From: Pseudoalteromonas shioyasakiensis
GTDB lineage: Bacteria > Pseudomonadota > Gammaproteobacteria > Enterobacterales > Alteromonadaceae
Length of the DNA: 64,000 nt
Direction: 5' to 3'
Assembly (NCBI RefSeq): GCF_024518675.1
Contig: NZ_JANIGL010000003.1
Span: 434,001-498,000 of the forward strand
Shown here: piece by piece, positions 52,569-60,638 of the stretch
How positions within the stretch are numbered: the stretch's first letter is position 1
How the letters are laid out: the number at the start of each line of letters is the position of its first letter
The notes under the pieces: model-generated
What the model was told of the DNA's origin: nothing
The model's input: the letters and a program-made list of their open reading frames with translations, nothing else
The model's database searches: none
Position numbers and translations under genes: made by a program

Positions 52569-53000
52569 TTATTCACCTAGCTGCGCGTTTAATTTATCCA
52601 AACAACTAAGCAGGGCTTGGTACTCGGTTTGAGATAGCACTTCTAATAAATTCTGTTCCCATGCTAAAGCCGCTGGCGCTAATTGCTGGTATAAACTTAC
52701 ACCTTGCTCACTCAGTTTCAATAAACTAGCTCGTTTATCATCAGGGTCAACTAGACTGACAACATAGTGTTTTTCAATTAATGCTTTTATGGCCCGTGAT
52801 ACTGTGGATTTATCCATAGCGGCTTGCTGGCACAATGCTTTTGCGTTGCTCTGCCCAAATTGCGCTAAATTAAACAAAATGCGCCACTGAGGAATGGTTA
52901 AATCACTCTGCTGTTGATACACAGGTGCAAACTGTTCACTCATTTTGCTGGCTAACTTTGCCAACCGATAAGGTAAGAAAGTATCTAAATCGAGTGCCAT
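52569..53000 (-). CDS. MarR-family transcriptional regulator, likely controlling hmgA
   Basis: The 143-residue protein has the MarR winged-helix core: LTIPQWRILFNLAQFGQSNAKALCQQAAMDKSTVSRAIKALIEKHYVVSLVDPDDKRASLLKLSEQG. The recognition helix is near DKSTVSRAIKAL, and the wing has the usual DDKR. It is divergent from hmgA with 127-130 bases between them, and a perfect 18-bp palindrome lies in that gap. It is therefore the probable repressor or activator of the homogentisate genes, responding to an aromatic intermediate. The ligand is inferred from position. Confidence 0.88.
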   Translation of the reverse strand: MALDLDTFLPYRLAKLASKMSEQFAPVYQQQSDLTIPQWRILFNLAQFGQSNAKALCQQAAMDKSTVSRAIKALIEKHYVVSLVDPDDKRASLLKLSEQGVSLYQQLAPAALAWEQNLLEVLSQTEYQALLSCLDKLNAQLGE

Positions 53001-53082
53001 AAGCTTGTTTAACCTCTTAATTTACAACTAACCTATATTGTCCATAAATATGTACAGCCAATAAAGGTTAGATGTTTGAACT

Positions 53083-53100
53083 TACTCTCATATGAGAGTA
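53083..53100. promoter_or_regulatory. Perfect 18-bp palindrome, candidate MarR operator
   Basis: TACTCTCATATGAGAGTA reads the same on both strands. It lies 30 bases before the hmgA ATG and 82 bases from the marR-type start, the right place and size for the operator of the adjacent MarR-family dimer. Confidence 0.75.
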
Positions 53101-53130
53101 TCTTACAGTAAAACATAAAGGAGTCGAGTG

Positions 53131-54423
53131 ATGACAAGCGAATTAAAATACATGACTGGATTTGGTAATGAGTTTGAAACCGAAGCCTTGCCAGGTGCCC
53201 TTCCAATTGGTCAGTTTAGCCCGCAAAAAGTAAAATACGATTTATACACGGAGCAATTTAGTACCACCGCATTTACTGCCCCGCGTGCTGATAATCGCCG
53301 CACATGGATGTACCGTATTCGCCCGTCGGTGGTCCAAGGTGATTACAAGGCTATTGATAATGGTTTAATTCGTACAGCACCTATCACTGAAGTCCCGACA
53401 CCACCGACCATGCTACGTTGGAACCCGATTGATATTCCGACTACGCCAACAGATTTTATTGATGGTTTAGTAACCATGGCCGCCAATGGCAGTGCCAATG
53501 CTCAAACAGGCATTGGCATTCACGTTTATGTTGCCAATAAGTCGATGACAACGCGCTATTTTTATAATGCCGATGGTGAAATGTTATTTGTACCGCAACA
53601 AGGTGAGTTATTACTTAAAACAGAGTGTGGCCATTTAACCATTAAAGCTGGAGAAATTGCGGTTATTCCCCGGGGTATTAAATTCCAAGTGGTGTTATTA
53701 ACCGATACGGCACGTGGTTATATTTGTGAAAACTATGGCCATGCATACGTTTTACCAGAGCGTGGCCCTGTCGGTGCAAATGGCTACGCCAATGACCGTG
53801 ATTTCCACTACCCTGTTGCCGCCTATGAAGATAAAGAAGGCGACTTTGAACTAGTCGCAAAATTTAACGGCAATATGTTTGGTTGCGATATTGGCCACTC
53901 CCCTTTAGATGTTGTAGCGTGGACGGGTAACAGTGCTCCTTACAAATATGACCTTGCACGATTTAATGTCATGAATACAGTGAGTTTTGATCACCCTGAT
54001 CCATCTATATTTACCGTGCTTACCTCACCTTCAGCGACAGAAGGCGTTGCGAATATTGATTTTGCAATATTTCCACCGCGCTGGATGGTAGCTGAAAACA
54101 CCTTCCGTCCACCCTACTATCATCGCAATATCATGAGTGAGTTTATGGGCTTAATTGAAGGTGTTTACGATGCCAAAGAGCATGGGTTTGTCCCCGGCGG
54201 AATGAGTTTACATAATTGTATGTCGCCCCATGGCCCTGAGGCCGATGTATTTGAAAAAGCCTCAAATGCAGAGCTTGCACCACAACGCTATGAAAACACC
54301 CTCGCGTTTATGTTTGAATCTCGCTACGTGATTTCTCCGACCAAGTATGCCCTAGAAGGCAAAGAGCGCCAACCAAACTATACTGATTGTTGGCGTACAA
54401 TTACAAAACACTTTAAAGCTTAA
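53131..54423 (+). CDS. hmgA: Homogentisate 1,2-dioxygenase
   Basis: The 430-residue enzyme opens the ring of homogentisate to maleylacetoacetate in tyrosine/phenylalanine breakdown. Family text is strong: [22 protein letters not shown], the metal region [18 protein letters not shown] (His and Glu ligands) and [12 protein letters not shown] (third His). The ATG at 53131 was preferred over GTG at 53128 because AAGGAG lies eight bases upstream. maiA follows 14 bases after the stop. An intact hmgA predicts that this strain does not accumulate homogentisate-derived pyomelanin, if the rest of the pathway exists. Confidence 0.97.
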   Translation: MTSELKYMTGFGNEFETEALPGALPIGQFSPQKVKYDLYTEQFSTTAFTAPRADNRRTWMYRIRPSVVQGDYKAIDNGLIRTAPITEVPTPPTMLRWNPIDIPTTPTDFIDGLVTMAANGSANAQTGIGIHVYVANKSMTTRYFYNADGEMLFVPQQGELLLKTECGHLTIKAGEIAVIPRGIKFQVVLLTDTARGYICENYGHAYVLPERGPVGANGYANDRDFHYPVAAYEDKEGDFELVAKFNGNMFGCDIGHSPLDVVAWTGNSAPYKYDLARFNVMNTVSFDHPDPSIFTVLTSPSATEGVANIDFAIFPPRWMVAENTFRPPYYHRNIMSEFMGLIEGVYDAKEHGFVPGGMSLHNCMSPHGPEADVFEKASNAELAPQRYENTLAFMFESRYVISPTKYALEGKERQPNYTDCWRTITKHFKA

Positions 54424-54437
54424 CCTGAGGCTATTTT

Positions 54438-55067
54438 ATGAAACTGTATACTTATTTTCGCTCATCTGCGGCTTATCGTGTTCGTATTGCACTTAATTTA
54501 AAAGAGATTGATCACGAACTTGTTGCTGTTAATTTATTAAAATCTGAACAACAGAGTGCACAGTATCTCGGCAAAAACCCTCAAGGTTTATTGCCAGCGC
54601 TTGAAACAGATGAAGGCGTACTGGCGCAATCTATGGCTATTTTAGAATACCTAGAAGAAACCTTCCCGCAAAACCCTTTGCTGTATGGTGATGCATGGCA
54701 AAAAGCGCAAATTCGCAACTTGTGCTACGCCATTGCTTGCGATATTCATCCAGTGGATAATTTACGAGTGCTCAAATATTTAAGTACTGAGTTGGGTGTT
54801 GATGATGAGGCTAAAAATGCCTGGTATCGTCACTGGATTGAAGTAGGCTTTGAAAAACTAGAACTGTTACTTGATAGCAGCCATGAATATTGTGTCGGTG
54901 ACAAACCAAGCCTTGCTGATGTGTGTTTAGTACCTCAAGTGTTTAACGCTTTACGGTTTAACGTTGATATGACTGCTTATCCTAAGATAGCAGCCATTTA
55001 TGAACGTTGTAATCAGTTAGATGCTTTTATTAATGCTGCACCACAAAATCAAGCTGATGCAACTTAA
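54438..55067 (+). CDS. maiA: Maleylacetoacetate isomerase (zeta-class GST)
   Basis: The 209-residue glutathione S-transferase begins with LYTYFRSSAAYRVRIALNLK, the zeta-class signature containing the SSxxxRVRIAL glutathione motif. The C-terminal half has CDIHPVDNLRVLKYL. It converts maleylacetoacetate to fumarylacetoacetate directly after HmgA. It is the second gene of the operon. The usual third enzyme, fumarylacetoacetase, is not encoded next to it or elsewhere in the window. Its last four bases overlap the convergent TIGR02647 gene. Confidence 0.94.
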   Translation: MKLYTYFRSSAAYRVRIALNLKEIDHELVAVNLLKSEQQSAQYLGKNPQGLLPALETDEGVLAQSMAILEYLEETFPQNPLLYGDAWQKAQIRNLCYAIACDIHPVDNLRVLKYLSTELGVDDEAKNAWYRHWIEVGFEKLELLLDSSHEYCVGDKPSLADVCLVPQVFNALRFNVDMTAYPKIAAIYERCNQLDAFINAAPQNQADAT

Positions 55068-55297
55068 CCACTTAAAGCACTGTGTAACACACTAACATGC
55101 TCAATTAAATCTAAGCCCAGATCTGTTAAATACCCGCCATCTGGGCTATCTATAATCCCTTTATCAAATAACCGTTGCGCTGCACTAATCAGGTTCTCAT
55201 TCGCATCGCTATGAATTTTTATTCCCTGCATTTTACTGCTACGCGGAAACTTAGCGAGCAGTTCAAATTCATCAATCATTAATTGGTTAAATTGCAT
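55064..55297 (-). CDS. TIGR02647 family small protein
   Basis: The 77-residue protein matches the TIGR02647 family: FELLAKFPRSSKMQGIKIHSDANENLISAAQRLFDKGIIDSPDGGYLTDLG. The fold is probably a winged helix, and a DNA-binding role is suggested for the family but not shown. The final codons overlap the end of maiA on the other strand by four bases. Confidence 0.85.
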   Translation of the reverse strand: MQFNQLMIDEFELLAKFPRSSKMQGIKIHSDANENLISAAQRLFDKGIIDSPDGGYLTDLGLDLIEHVSVLHSALSG

Positions 55298-55394
55298 GTG
55301 TTCACCTTGCTGTAAGAAAATTATTATTTTGTTGCTTATTTACCCTAACACGCTTTAAGCTTAGTGTAGTTATTTTTTAATGCAAAGGCTGAGT

Positions 55395-55697
55395 ATGCGA
55401 ATTTTAAATATTATAGGCACTTGTTTTATCTCCCTAATTTACTCAGTAAATAGTTTTAGTAACACGCCAGAAGCACGGTTATTTTTAACCCCACAAGATG
55501 CATTAACTCAACATGCTATTTGTTGGTATGAGGACAAACGTTATAGCGAAGGAGCAATCATCAGCATGGCTAATATTCGCTTAATTTGCGCGGCGAAAAA
55601 CCCAAATCATAATAACAGTGCGCTAAGCTGGTTAATGCTCAACGAAAAAAATGAGGTTATTTACCCGCAAAAGCCAAAAACAGTTCGTGTGAACTAG
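55395..55697 (+). CDS. Exported DUF1496-like small protein
   Basis: The 100-residue protein has a signal peptide (MRILNIIGTCFISLIYSVNSFS). Its core, CWYEDKRYSEGAIISMANIRLICAAKNPNHNNSALSWLML, resembles DUF1496. Two cysteines could form a disulfide in the periplasm. The start at 55395 was chosen over 55380 because AAAGG lies six bases upstream. No function is known. Confidence 0.65.
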   Translation: MRILNIIGTCFISLIYSVNSFSNTPEARLFLTPQDALTQHAICWYEDKRYSEGAIISMANIRLICAAKNPNHNNSALSWLMLNEKNEVIYPQKPKTVRVN

Positions 55698-55753
55698 GTA
55701 TCAATGCCCAGTTAAGCTACAATAGCGGCGAATTTTATAACCTACAGTGAATT

Positions 55754-56017
55754 ATGAATCAGCAAGCAAACAACCCGTTACACGGTATTACTTTAGAGCA
55801 AATAGTGGTAAAACTCGAGCAAACACTTGGCTGGAAAGTCATGGCTGAACAGGTTGATATTCGCTGCTTTAAATCAGACCCTAGCGTTAAATCGAGTCTT
55901 AAGTTTTTGCGGAAAACCCCCTGGGCACGAGCGAAAGTTGAACAGCTGTATTTAGATAATTGCGTCGATACAAAACCGCAAGCGAGCGGCTTTGTTTGGC
56001 CAAGTATTAAGAAGTAA
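55754..56017 (+). CDS. VF530 family (DUF2132) DNA-binding-like protein
   Basis: The 87-residue protein has the VF530/DUF2132 text [63 protein letters not shown] structure is known for the Vibrio relative and DNA binding has been suggested, but the biological role is not settled. It converges on the phosphatase-kinase gene, with a short hairpin over both stops. Confidence 0.88.
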   Translation: MNQQANNPLHGITLEQIVVKLEQTLGWKVMAEQVDIRCFKSDPSVKSSLKFLRKTPWARAKVEQLYLDNCVDTKPQASGFVWPSIKK

Positions 56018-56033
56018 GGTCATCGACCTTACT
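56013..56033. terminator. Short hairpin over the convergent stops of the VF530 and phosphatase-kinase genes
   Basis: AGTAAGGTC and GACCTTACT form a 9-bp stem with a three-base loop that overlaps both stop codons. There is no T run. Confidence 0.5.
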
Positions 56034-57651
56034 CTGTTTCGGCACAAATAACTGCAAGCGAGTTAGGCTCAATCTCGATAACTAACTCATCAGCAGTTTT
56101 GATCTCGCCATCAAGTACGTACTTTATTTCATCAGCAGCACTTATCCTGACACATTTTGCGTTGGTATGATGAGAGTTAATCGCTAGATGGGTTTGCGTC
56201 ATACTACTAACCATCAACTCAGCAATACTAAATACATTTGTCGTAGCGTCTTCATTGGGCGTTAGCCAGTTGATATCTAATAAGCCATCGCTGTGATCCG
56301 GTTGTCCACCACCTTGTGCTAACAGTGTGGTAAAAGGTGCTGCGTTTGCCACAATCAAACTATTTGTATTAATTTCACGCGGTTCATTATCATCTAACTG
56401 CACAGTAAACTCCTGTGCTGTTTGTTGTCCAAGAGCCTGCCAAAAACCTTGTAAATAGGCTAATTGACCAACCGCATTTTTACTTTCACGGTCAGCCTTC
56501 TCAATCATTTTTTGCTCAAAGCCGATTCCCGCCAACAATAGCATTAATTCGCCATTACAGTATGCGGTATCCATTTTTTGAGTTTGTCCTTCAATAATTA
56601 AATCGCATGCTAATTCGACAGGAATAATTTTAGACTGTATGCCCATTAAAACATGCGCTAGCGCATTCGCAGTGCCAAGTGGGATTATGCCTAATTTACA
56701 CTCTGAATTAACTAGAACACTGGCAACCTCAGCAACCGTACCATCACCACCACATGCAATGATCATATTGGGCTTATTGATCATCGCTTGTTTAGCCAAC
56801 ACAATGCCGTTTTCTTCTTTTGAGGTGGTTAAAATAGTTAAATCATAATAAGCGGATAATCGGGCAACTATTTGGTGTTCTTTTTCCTGCCACAACTTAG
56901 TACCTGAGACAGGATTTGCGATTAACACGGCTTTATTTTTAATCAGTAATTCTCCATTGCGATGACGTTTAACCAAATGGCGTAATTGGTGCTTATTTAG
57001 ATTAGCGGTTTCTCTGGTTTCTTTTATTTGCGCTAATATATTATGCACATCAGCATTTTTGTCTTGGCTTAATAAGTAGGCAGCCATCACAAATACAGAT
57101 CGGCCCCTACCTAGTGCACAGTGCACAACGATGCGGCGATCTTCCTTAACATGATGATCAATCCAATTAATCGCTTGGTTAAGTTGAGAACGAGTAGGTA
57201 CACGATGATCGAGCACTGGAATATTCAGGTATTTAATGTTCTCTTGTGTTGATGACCATTCAAGTCCATCAAATTCACAGGTAACATCTAAAATAGCGGT
57301 AATACCGTACTCTTTCATGGTATCTATATCAGAAGGAAATAGCCTACAGGCTAAAAATAGATGATCATTAATTTGTTGCAGTGGCGGTACTTTATCCTGC
57401 TTACGGCTCCAAGCGTTATAAACTTGCGCCCCCAATAAGAAAGGAACAAATGCCCAGCGAATATAAAACGGAATAACACCGTTTTCACGTTTACGAAAAA
57501 TCTTTGCGATATTAAAAACGTATGCGCCCCCTACCAGTAATAACGACAGCGCAGTCCAGTAAAAAAGAATAGAGAAATAACTAGGGCTAACTTGCCAACC
57601 CATAATAATAAACACAATTGCCAACAATATATAACTAACTGCCGCCCACAT
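56029..57651 (-). CDS. Fusion of dual-specificity phosphatase and diacylglycerol kinase domains
   Basis: The 540-residue protein has two or three N-terminal membrane helices (about residues 1-70). A tyrosine/dual-specificity phosphatase domain follows, with the catalytic loop HCALGRGRS (Cys and Arg of the CX5R motif). The C-terminal half is a lipid kinase-like DAGK domain with LIANPVSGTK, the nucleotide loop ACGGDGTVAEVA and PLGTANALAH. It may phosphorylate a lipid while removing phosphate from another substrate. The start at 57651 is supported by AAAGGAG; a start seven codons earlier lacks one. The combination is known in some marine bacteria but not characterised. Confidence 0.88.
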   Translation of the reverse strand: MWAAVSYILLAIVFIIMGWQVSPSYFSILFYWTALSLLLVGGAYVFNIAKIFRKRENGVIPFYIRWAFVPFLLGAQVYNAWSRKQDKVPPLQQINDHLFLACRLFPSDIDTMKEYGITAILDVTCEFDGLEWSSTQENIKYLNIPVLDHRVPTRSQLNQAINWIDHHVKEDRRIVVHCALGRGRSVFVMAAYLLSQDKNADVHNILAQIKETRETANLNKHQLRHLVKRHRNGELLIKNKAVLIANPVSGTKLWQEKEHQIVARLSAYYDLTILTTSKEENGIVLAKQAMINKPNMIIACGGDGTVAEVASVLVNSECKLGIIPLGTANALAHVLMGIQSKIIPVELACDLIIEGQTQKMDTAYCNGELMLLLAGIGFEQKMIEKADRESKNAVGQLAYLQGFWQALGQQTAQEFTVQLDDNEPREINTNSLIVANAAPFTTLLAQGGGQPDHSDGLLDINWLTPNEDATTNVFSIAELMVSSMTQTHLAINSHHTNAKCVRISAADEIKYVLDGEIKTADELVIEIEPNSLAVICAETE

Positions 57652-57879
57652 ACATGCTCCTTTGTTATTCATTTTATAGCGTTATTTGTCGGTATTTGAG
57701 ATAAAAACTGACTAACAAATACAACTTATCAGCTAAATAAATGCAATAGTCACACCGCTTTTAAAAAAGTAAAATAAACTTAAAATCAATACATTAGATG
57801 TTTTACTGTTATTTACACTGAGTTATTTTTACACACCACTGCGAGTAACTTACAGTTAAAGGATAGGTGACAGGCAAAA

Positions 57880-57907
57880 AAAAGCCTAGGTTAAAACCTA
57901 GGCTTTT
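57880..57907 (-). terminator. Terminator after ilvE
   Basis: AAAAGCCTAGGTT pairs perfectly with AACCTAGGCTTTT over 13 bp with a two-base centre. On the minus strand eight T follow. It lies 15 bases from the ilvE stop. Confidence 0.9.
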
Positions 57908-57922
57908 CAAATAGGTGAGCAT

Positions 57923-58924
57923 TTACACATCAATTTTAGTTAACCAGCCATGTGTATCTGGTGCTTTGCCCCATTGAATATCATTCAACGCTTGGCGCAA
58001 GCGCATTGTGGTAGGTCCTGGTTTACCGCTGCCTACTTGGTATTCTTTATCATTATGAATAAACGTACCAACCGGTGTCAGTACTGCTGCAGTGCCAGAA
58101 AGTGCCGCTTCAGTGCCTGGTTTTGCTGCGCGCTCTAGCAACTCAGTTACTGTAAAGTTACGCTCAGAAACCGTCATACCTAAGTCTTTTGCAATGGTTA
58201 ATATGCTATTACGGGTCACACCGTGCAAAAATGTGCTATCGAGTGCTTTGGTGATGATCTCATCCCCATCGATTAAGATAAAATTAGCAGCGCCGGTCTC
58301 TTGTACATCACCACCAGGGCAAAATAAAATTTGGTCTGCTTGATATTTATCACGCGCGGCAGAAATAGGTGCTAATGCACTGGCATAGTTACCACCGCTT
58401 TTAACCATGCCCATGTGTGGAGCACAACGCATACCATCTTCTTCAAGTAAAACTCGTAGTGCCGTTGCACCACCTGCAAAATAATCGCCTACTGGCGACA
58501 ATAATACATACAGCAATGAGCTTGCTGATGGTACAGCCGCCTTACCTATGGCCGCTTCGGTGCCAATATGAGTTGGTCGTATATACATAGAACCTGGCGG
58601 TAACGGAGTTTCGTCAGCATACTCTTTAACAATATCAGTAATCATTTTCTCAAGCTTTGCCCCTTCAAAGCTTGGTAAACTCAATAACTGCGAGCTTTGT
58701 TGCATGCGGGCAATGTTTGCGTCCATTCTAAAAATGTAAACAGAGCCATCTTCGTGGCGAAACGCTTTTAAACCTTCAAAACATGTACTTGAATAGTGAA
58801 GAACATGTGCCCCTGCATGGAGTTCTATTTTATCACAAGGAACTATTTCGCTTTCACTCCAAGCATTGTCCGTAAAACGAGCTTGGATCATTTGTGGCAT
58901 AAATACGGTACCAAATGCTGCCAT
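57923..58924 (-). CDS. ilvE: Branched-chain amino acid aminotransferase, type II-like
   Basis: The 333-residue PLP enzyme transfers the amino group in the last step of leucine, isoleucine and valine synthesis. HYSSTCFEGLKAFRHEDG, the PLP lysine in MVKSGGNYASAL and QETGAANFILI mark the family. FLHGVTRNSIL and ALSGTAAVLTPVG complete the substrate region. Length and text fit the type II branch rather than the 309-residue E. coli IlvE. It is monocistronic with a strong terminator. No leader peptide or attenuator was seen upstream. Confidence 0.92.
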   Translation of the reverse strand: MAAFGTVFMPQMIQARFTDNAWSESEIVPCDKIELHAGAHVLHYSSTCFEGLKAFRHEDGSVYIFRMDANIARMQQSSQLLSLPSFEGAKLEKMITDIVKEYADETPLPPGSMYIRPTHIGTEAAIGKAAVPSASSLLYVLLSPVGDYFAGGATALRVLLEEDGMRCAPHMGMVKSGGNYASALAPISAARDKYQADQILFCPGGDVQETGAANFILIDGDEIITKALDSTFLHGVTRNSILTIAKDLGMTVSERNFTVTELLERAAKPGTEAALSGTAAVLTPVGTFIHNDKEYQVGSGKPGPTTMRLRQALNDIQWGKAPDTHGWLTKIDV

Positions 58925-59155
58925 TTTAATCTCTCTTAATGTTGTCTGCTTTTCCTACAGTGTATTACATTCATACACCGTTTAACCATAACTAATAGAG
59001 GGCTTTTATTACTGATAACCGTAATATTTTATCCCTTGGGCTAAAAACCATCGAAATTGTTCTAAATTCATACTTTTTCAACTCTGAAGCTGATCGACTT
59101 AACTTGATAAGCCGTATATTACTGCTAGGCTGAATATTAATCACCTTTACCAACA

Positions 59156-59189
59156 TTTTTTTGCATCCAAACAACGACCTCACACGTTA
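59156..59189 (+). promoter_or_regulatory. Candidate ECF sigma promoter upstream of the sigma gene
   Basis: TTTTTTTGCATCCAA (59156-59170), with TGCATCC as a -35-like box, is followed after 16 bases by CGTTA (59185-59189) as a -10-like box. The same element with identical spacing precedes the DUF4331 gene. It would start transcription just before the AAAGGA ribosome site of the sigma gene. Confidence 0.75.
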
Positions 59190-59211
59190 CTTATAATAAT
59201 AAAGGACATTT

Positions 59212-59748
59212 ATGGAAACCGACGAATTGCTCCCCCTGTTAAGTGCGACCGCTCAGGGAAATAAGCAAGCTTTTGCAAAACTATACAGTGCTACAAGCCC
59301 GAAATTATTTGCAATAAGCTTAAAAATGCTCAGTAACCGTGCTCATGCAGAAGAAGCACTCCAAGATGCTTTTGTTAAGATTTGGCACAATGCATCTGAG
59401 TATCAAGTTTCAAAAGGAACGGTTATTAGCTGGATGATCAGTATTGTTCGTTACCGGAGCTTAGATTCACTTCGTTATCACAAGGTCCGAAAAGAGCAAA
59501 GCCTTGACGATGATAACGCGTATATGGAGCCTGCTGATCAAGCAATTACTGTTGATTATGAAGGTAAAAGCAAACTCGTGGACTGCATGGAGCAACTCGA
59601 TGATCAACAAAAGCAGGCTATTCACTTAGCCTATTATAAAGGCTTAACTCATAGCGAGTTGGTGGATCATATTGAGACCCCACTTGGTACCGTTAAAAGT
59701 TGGATCCGACGTGGCCTGCAACAGTTGCAAAGGTGTTTAACATTATGA
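59212..59748 (+). CDS. ECF-type RNA polymerase sigma factor
   Basis: The 178-residue sigma factor has region 2 (LYSATSPKLFAISLKMLSNRAHAEEALQDAFVKIWHNA) and region 4 (MEQLDDQQKQAIHLAYYKGLTHSELVDHIETPLGTVKSWIRRGLQQL), with no region 1 or 3, as in ECF factors of the SigK type. It would direct RNA polymerase to a special promoter. A matching pair of promoter-like elements lies before this gene and before the DUF4331 gene. Its stop overlaps the anti-sigma start by four bases, the usual coupling. Confidence 0.93.
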   Translation: METDELLPLLSATAQGNKQAFAKLYSATSPKLFAISLKMLSNRAHAEEALQDAFVKIWHNASEYQVSKGTVISWMISIVRYRSLDSLRYHKVRKEQSLDDDNAYMEPADQAITVDYEGKSKLVDCMEQLDDQQKQAIHLAYYKGLTHSELVDHIETPLGTVKSWIRRGLQQLQRCLTL

Positions 59749-60446
59749 ATTATGACAATCAGAAGCTCATCGACATGCTCGCTGCAGAATACGTACTTGG
59801 TACGCTCAAAGGCCCAGCTCGTAAGCGTTTTCAACGTTTAATGCTGACCTCTAATCGCATTAGAGAAGCAACCTGGATGTGGGAGCAGCATTTAAATAAC
59901 TTAGCCAGTTCAATAAAATCCGAGCCACCCAGCGACTCTGTATGGCAAGTGATTTCTCAACGTATTGACGCCAAGCCGAGTGTGCATACTGTATCCCCAG
60001 AAGCTAACGTCATTAAGCCAAAAACCAGTATCTGGCAAGCTTGGTCGTTAATCGCAACGGCAGCCAGTATTGTACTTGCATTAATTATTTGGCAACCACA
60101 AGCGCCTATACAACAGCAAACTCAGCAAATTGCTTTGTTTAAAGATGCATCAGAACAACCATTATGGTTTATAGATATAAATGAGCAGAGCCTATCTGTT
60201 AAAGCCAGTGATAAGTTAGCCGCCAGAACTGACAAAGATTATGAGCTTTGGATGATTTTAAAAGGGCAAGATACACCTATATCGCTGGGTCTTTTACCTA
60301 AAGATGGCATTAAATCATTGCTAAAAGATAACCGCTTTAATGCCCAAGATATTGCATTACTGGCAATCAGTTTAGAACCTTTAGGAGGCTCACCAAATGG
60401 CCTGCCAACTGAAGTGTTATACACAACTGAGTTAATACTTCTTTAA
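59745..60446 (+). CDS. Membrane anti-sigma factor, RskA-like
   Basis: The 233-residue protein has an N-terminal helical zinc-less anti-sigma domain (MLAAEYVLGTLKGPARKRFQRLM) and one membrane helix (about residues 100-118). The periplasmic part is RskA-like, with YELWMILKGQDTPISLGLLPKDG. It would hold the ECF factor at the inner membrane until a signal arrives. The start at 59745 overlaps the sigma stop (ATGA); the longer reading from 59700 lies within the sigma gene and was rejected. A good terminator follows, so the downstream genes need their own promoter. Confidence 0.9.
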   Translation: MNYDNQKLIDMLAAEYVLGTLKGPARKRFQRLMLTSNRIREATWMWEQHLNNLASSIKSEPPSDSVWQVISQRIDAKPSVHTVSPEANVIKPKTSIWQAWSLIATAASIVLALIIWQPQAPIQQQTQQIALFKDASEQPLWFIDINEQSLSVKASDKLAARTDKDYELWMILKGQDTPISLGLLPKDGIKSLLKDNRFNAQDIALLAISLEPLGGSPNGLPTEVLYTTELILL

Positions 60447-60474
60447 GCTATAAGTAAATCTATTCCTACACTTT

Positions 60475-60496
60475 AGCCAGCGCAAGCTGGCTTTTT
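60475..60496 (+). terminator. Terminator after the anti-sigma gene
   Basis: AGCCAGC pairs with GCTGGCT around GCAA and is followed by TTTTTC. It separates the sigma/anti-sigma pair from the DUF4331 operon. Confidence 0.85.
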
Positions 60497-60567
60497 CTTT
60501 TGTTATATAAATTAAATAGTTAAGTACAAAAAAAGTAACAGTTCACATTTAATTAAAATATTTCACG

Positions 60568-60601
60568 TTTTTTTGCATCCAATTGAATCTGCCACCCGTT
60601 A
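60568..60601 (+). promoter_or_regulatory. Candidate ECF sigma promoter upstream of the DUF4331 gene
   Basis: TTTTTTTGCATCCAA (60568-60582) is identical over 15 bases to the element before the sigma gene. CGTTA (60597-60601) follows after the same 16-base spacer. It lies 38 bases before the ATG at 60639. Confidence 0.78.
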
Positions 60602-60638
60602 TAGCTATGACCACTATCTAAAACTAAAGGAAAAAGTC

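Noticed and set aside
53020..53075. CTAACCT/AGGTTAG as a second operator in the marR-hmgA gap
   Set aside because: The arms are seven bases and about thirty bases apart, and much weaker than the perfect 18-bp palindrome nearby.
60573..60638. Longer DUF4331 reading with a TTG start
   Set aside because: It begins inside the promoter-like element and would bury the signal peptide; 60639 has a good ribosome site.
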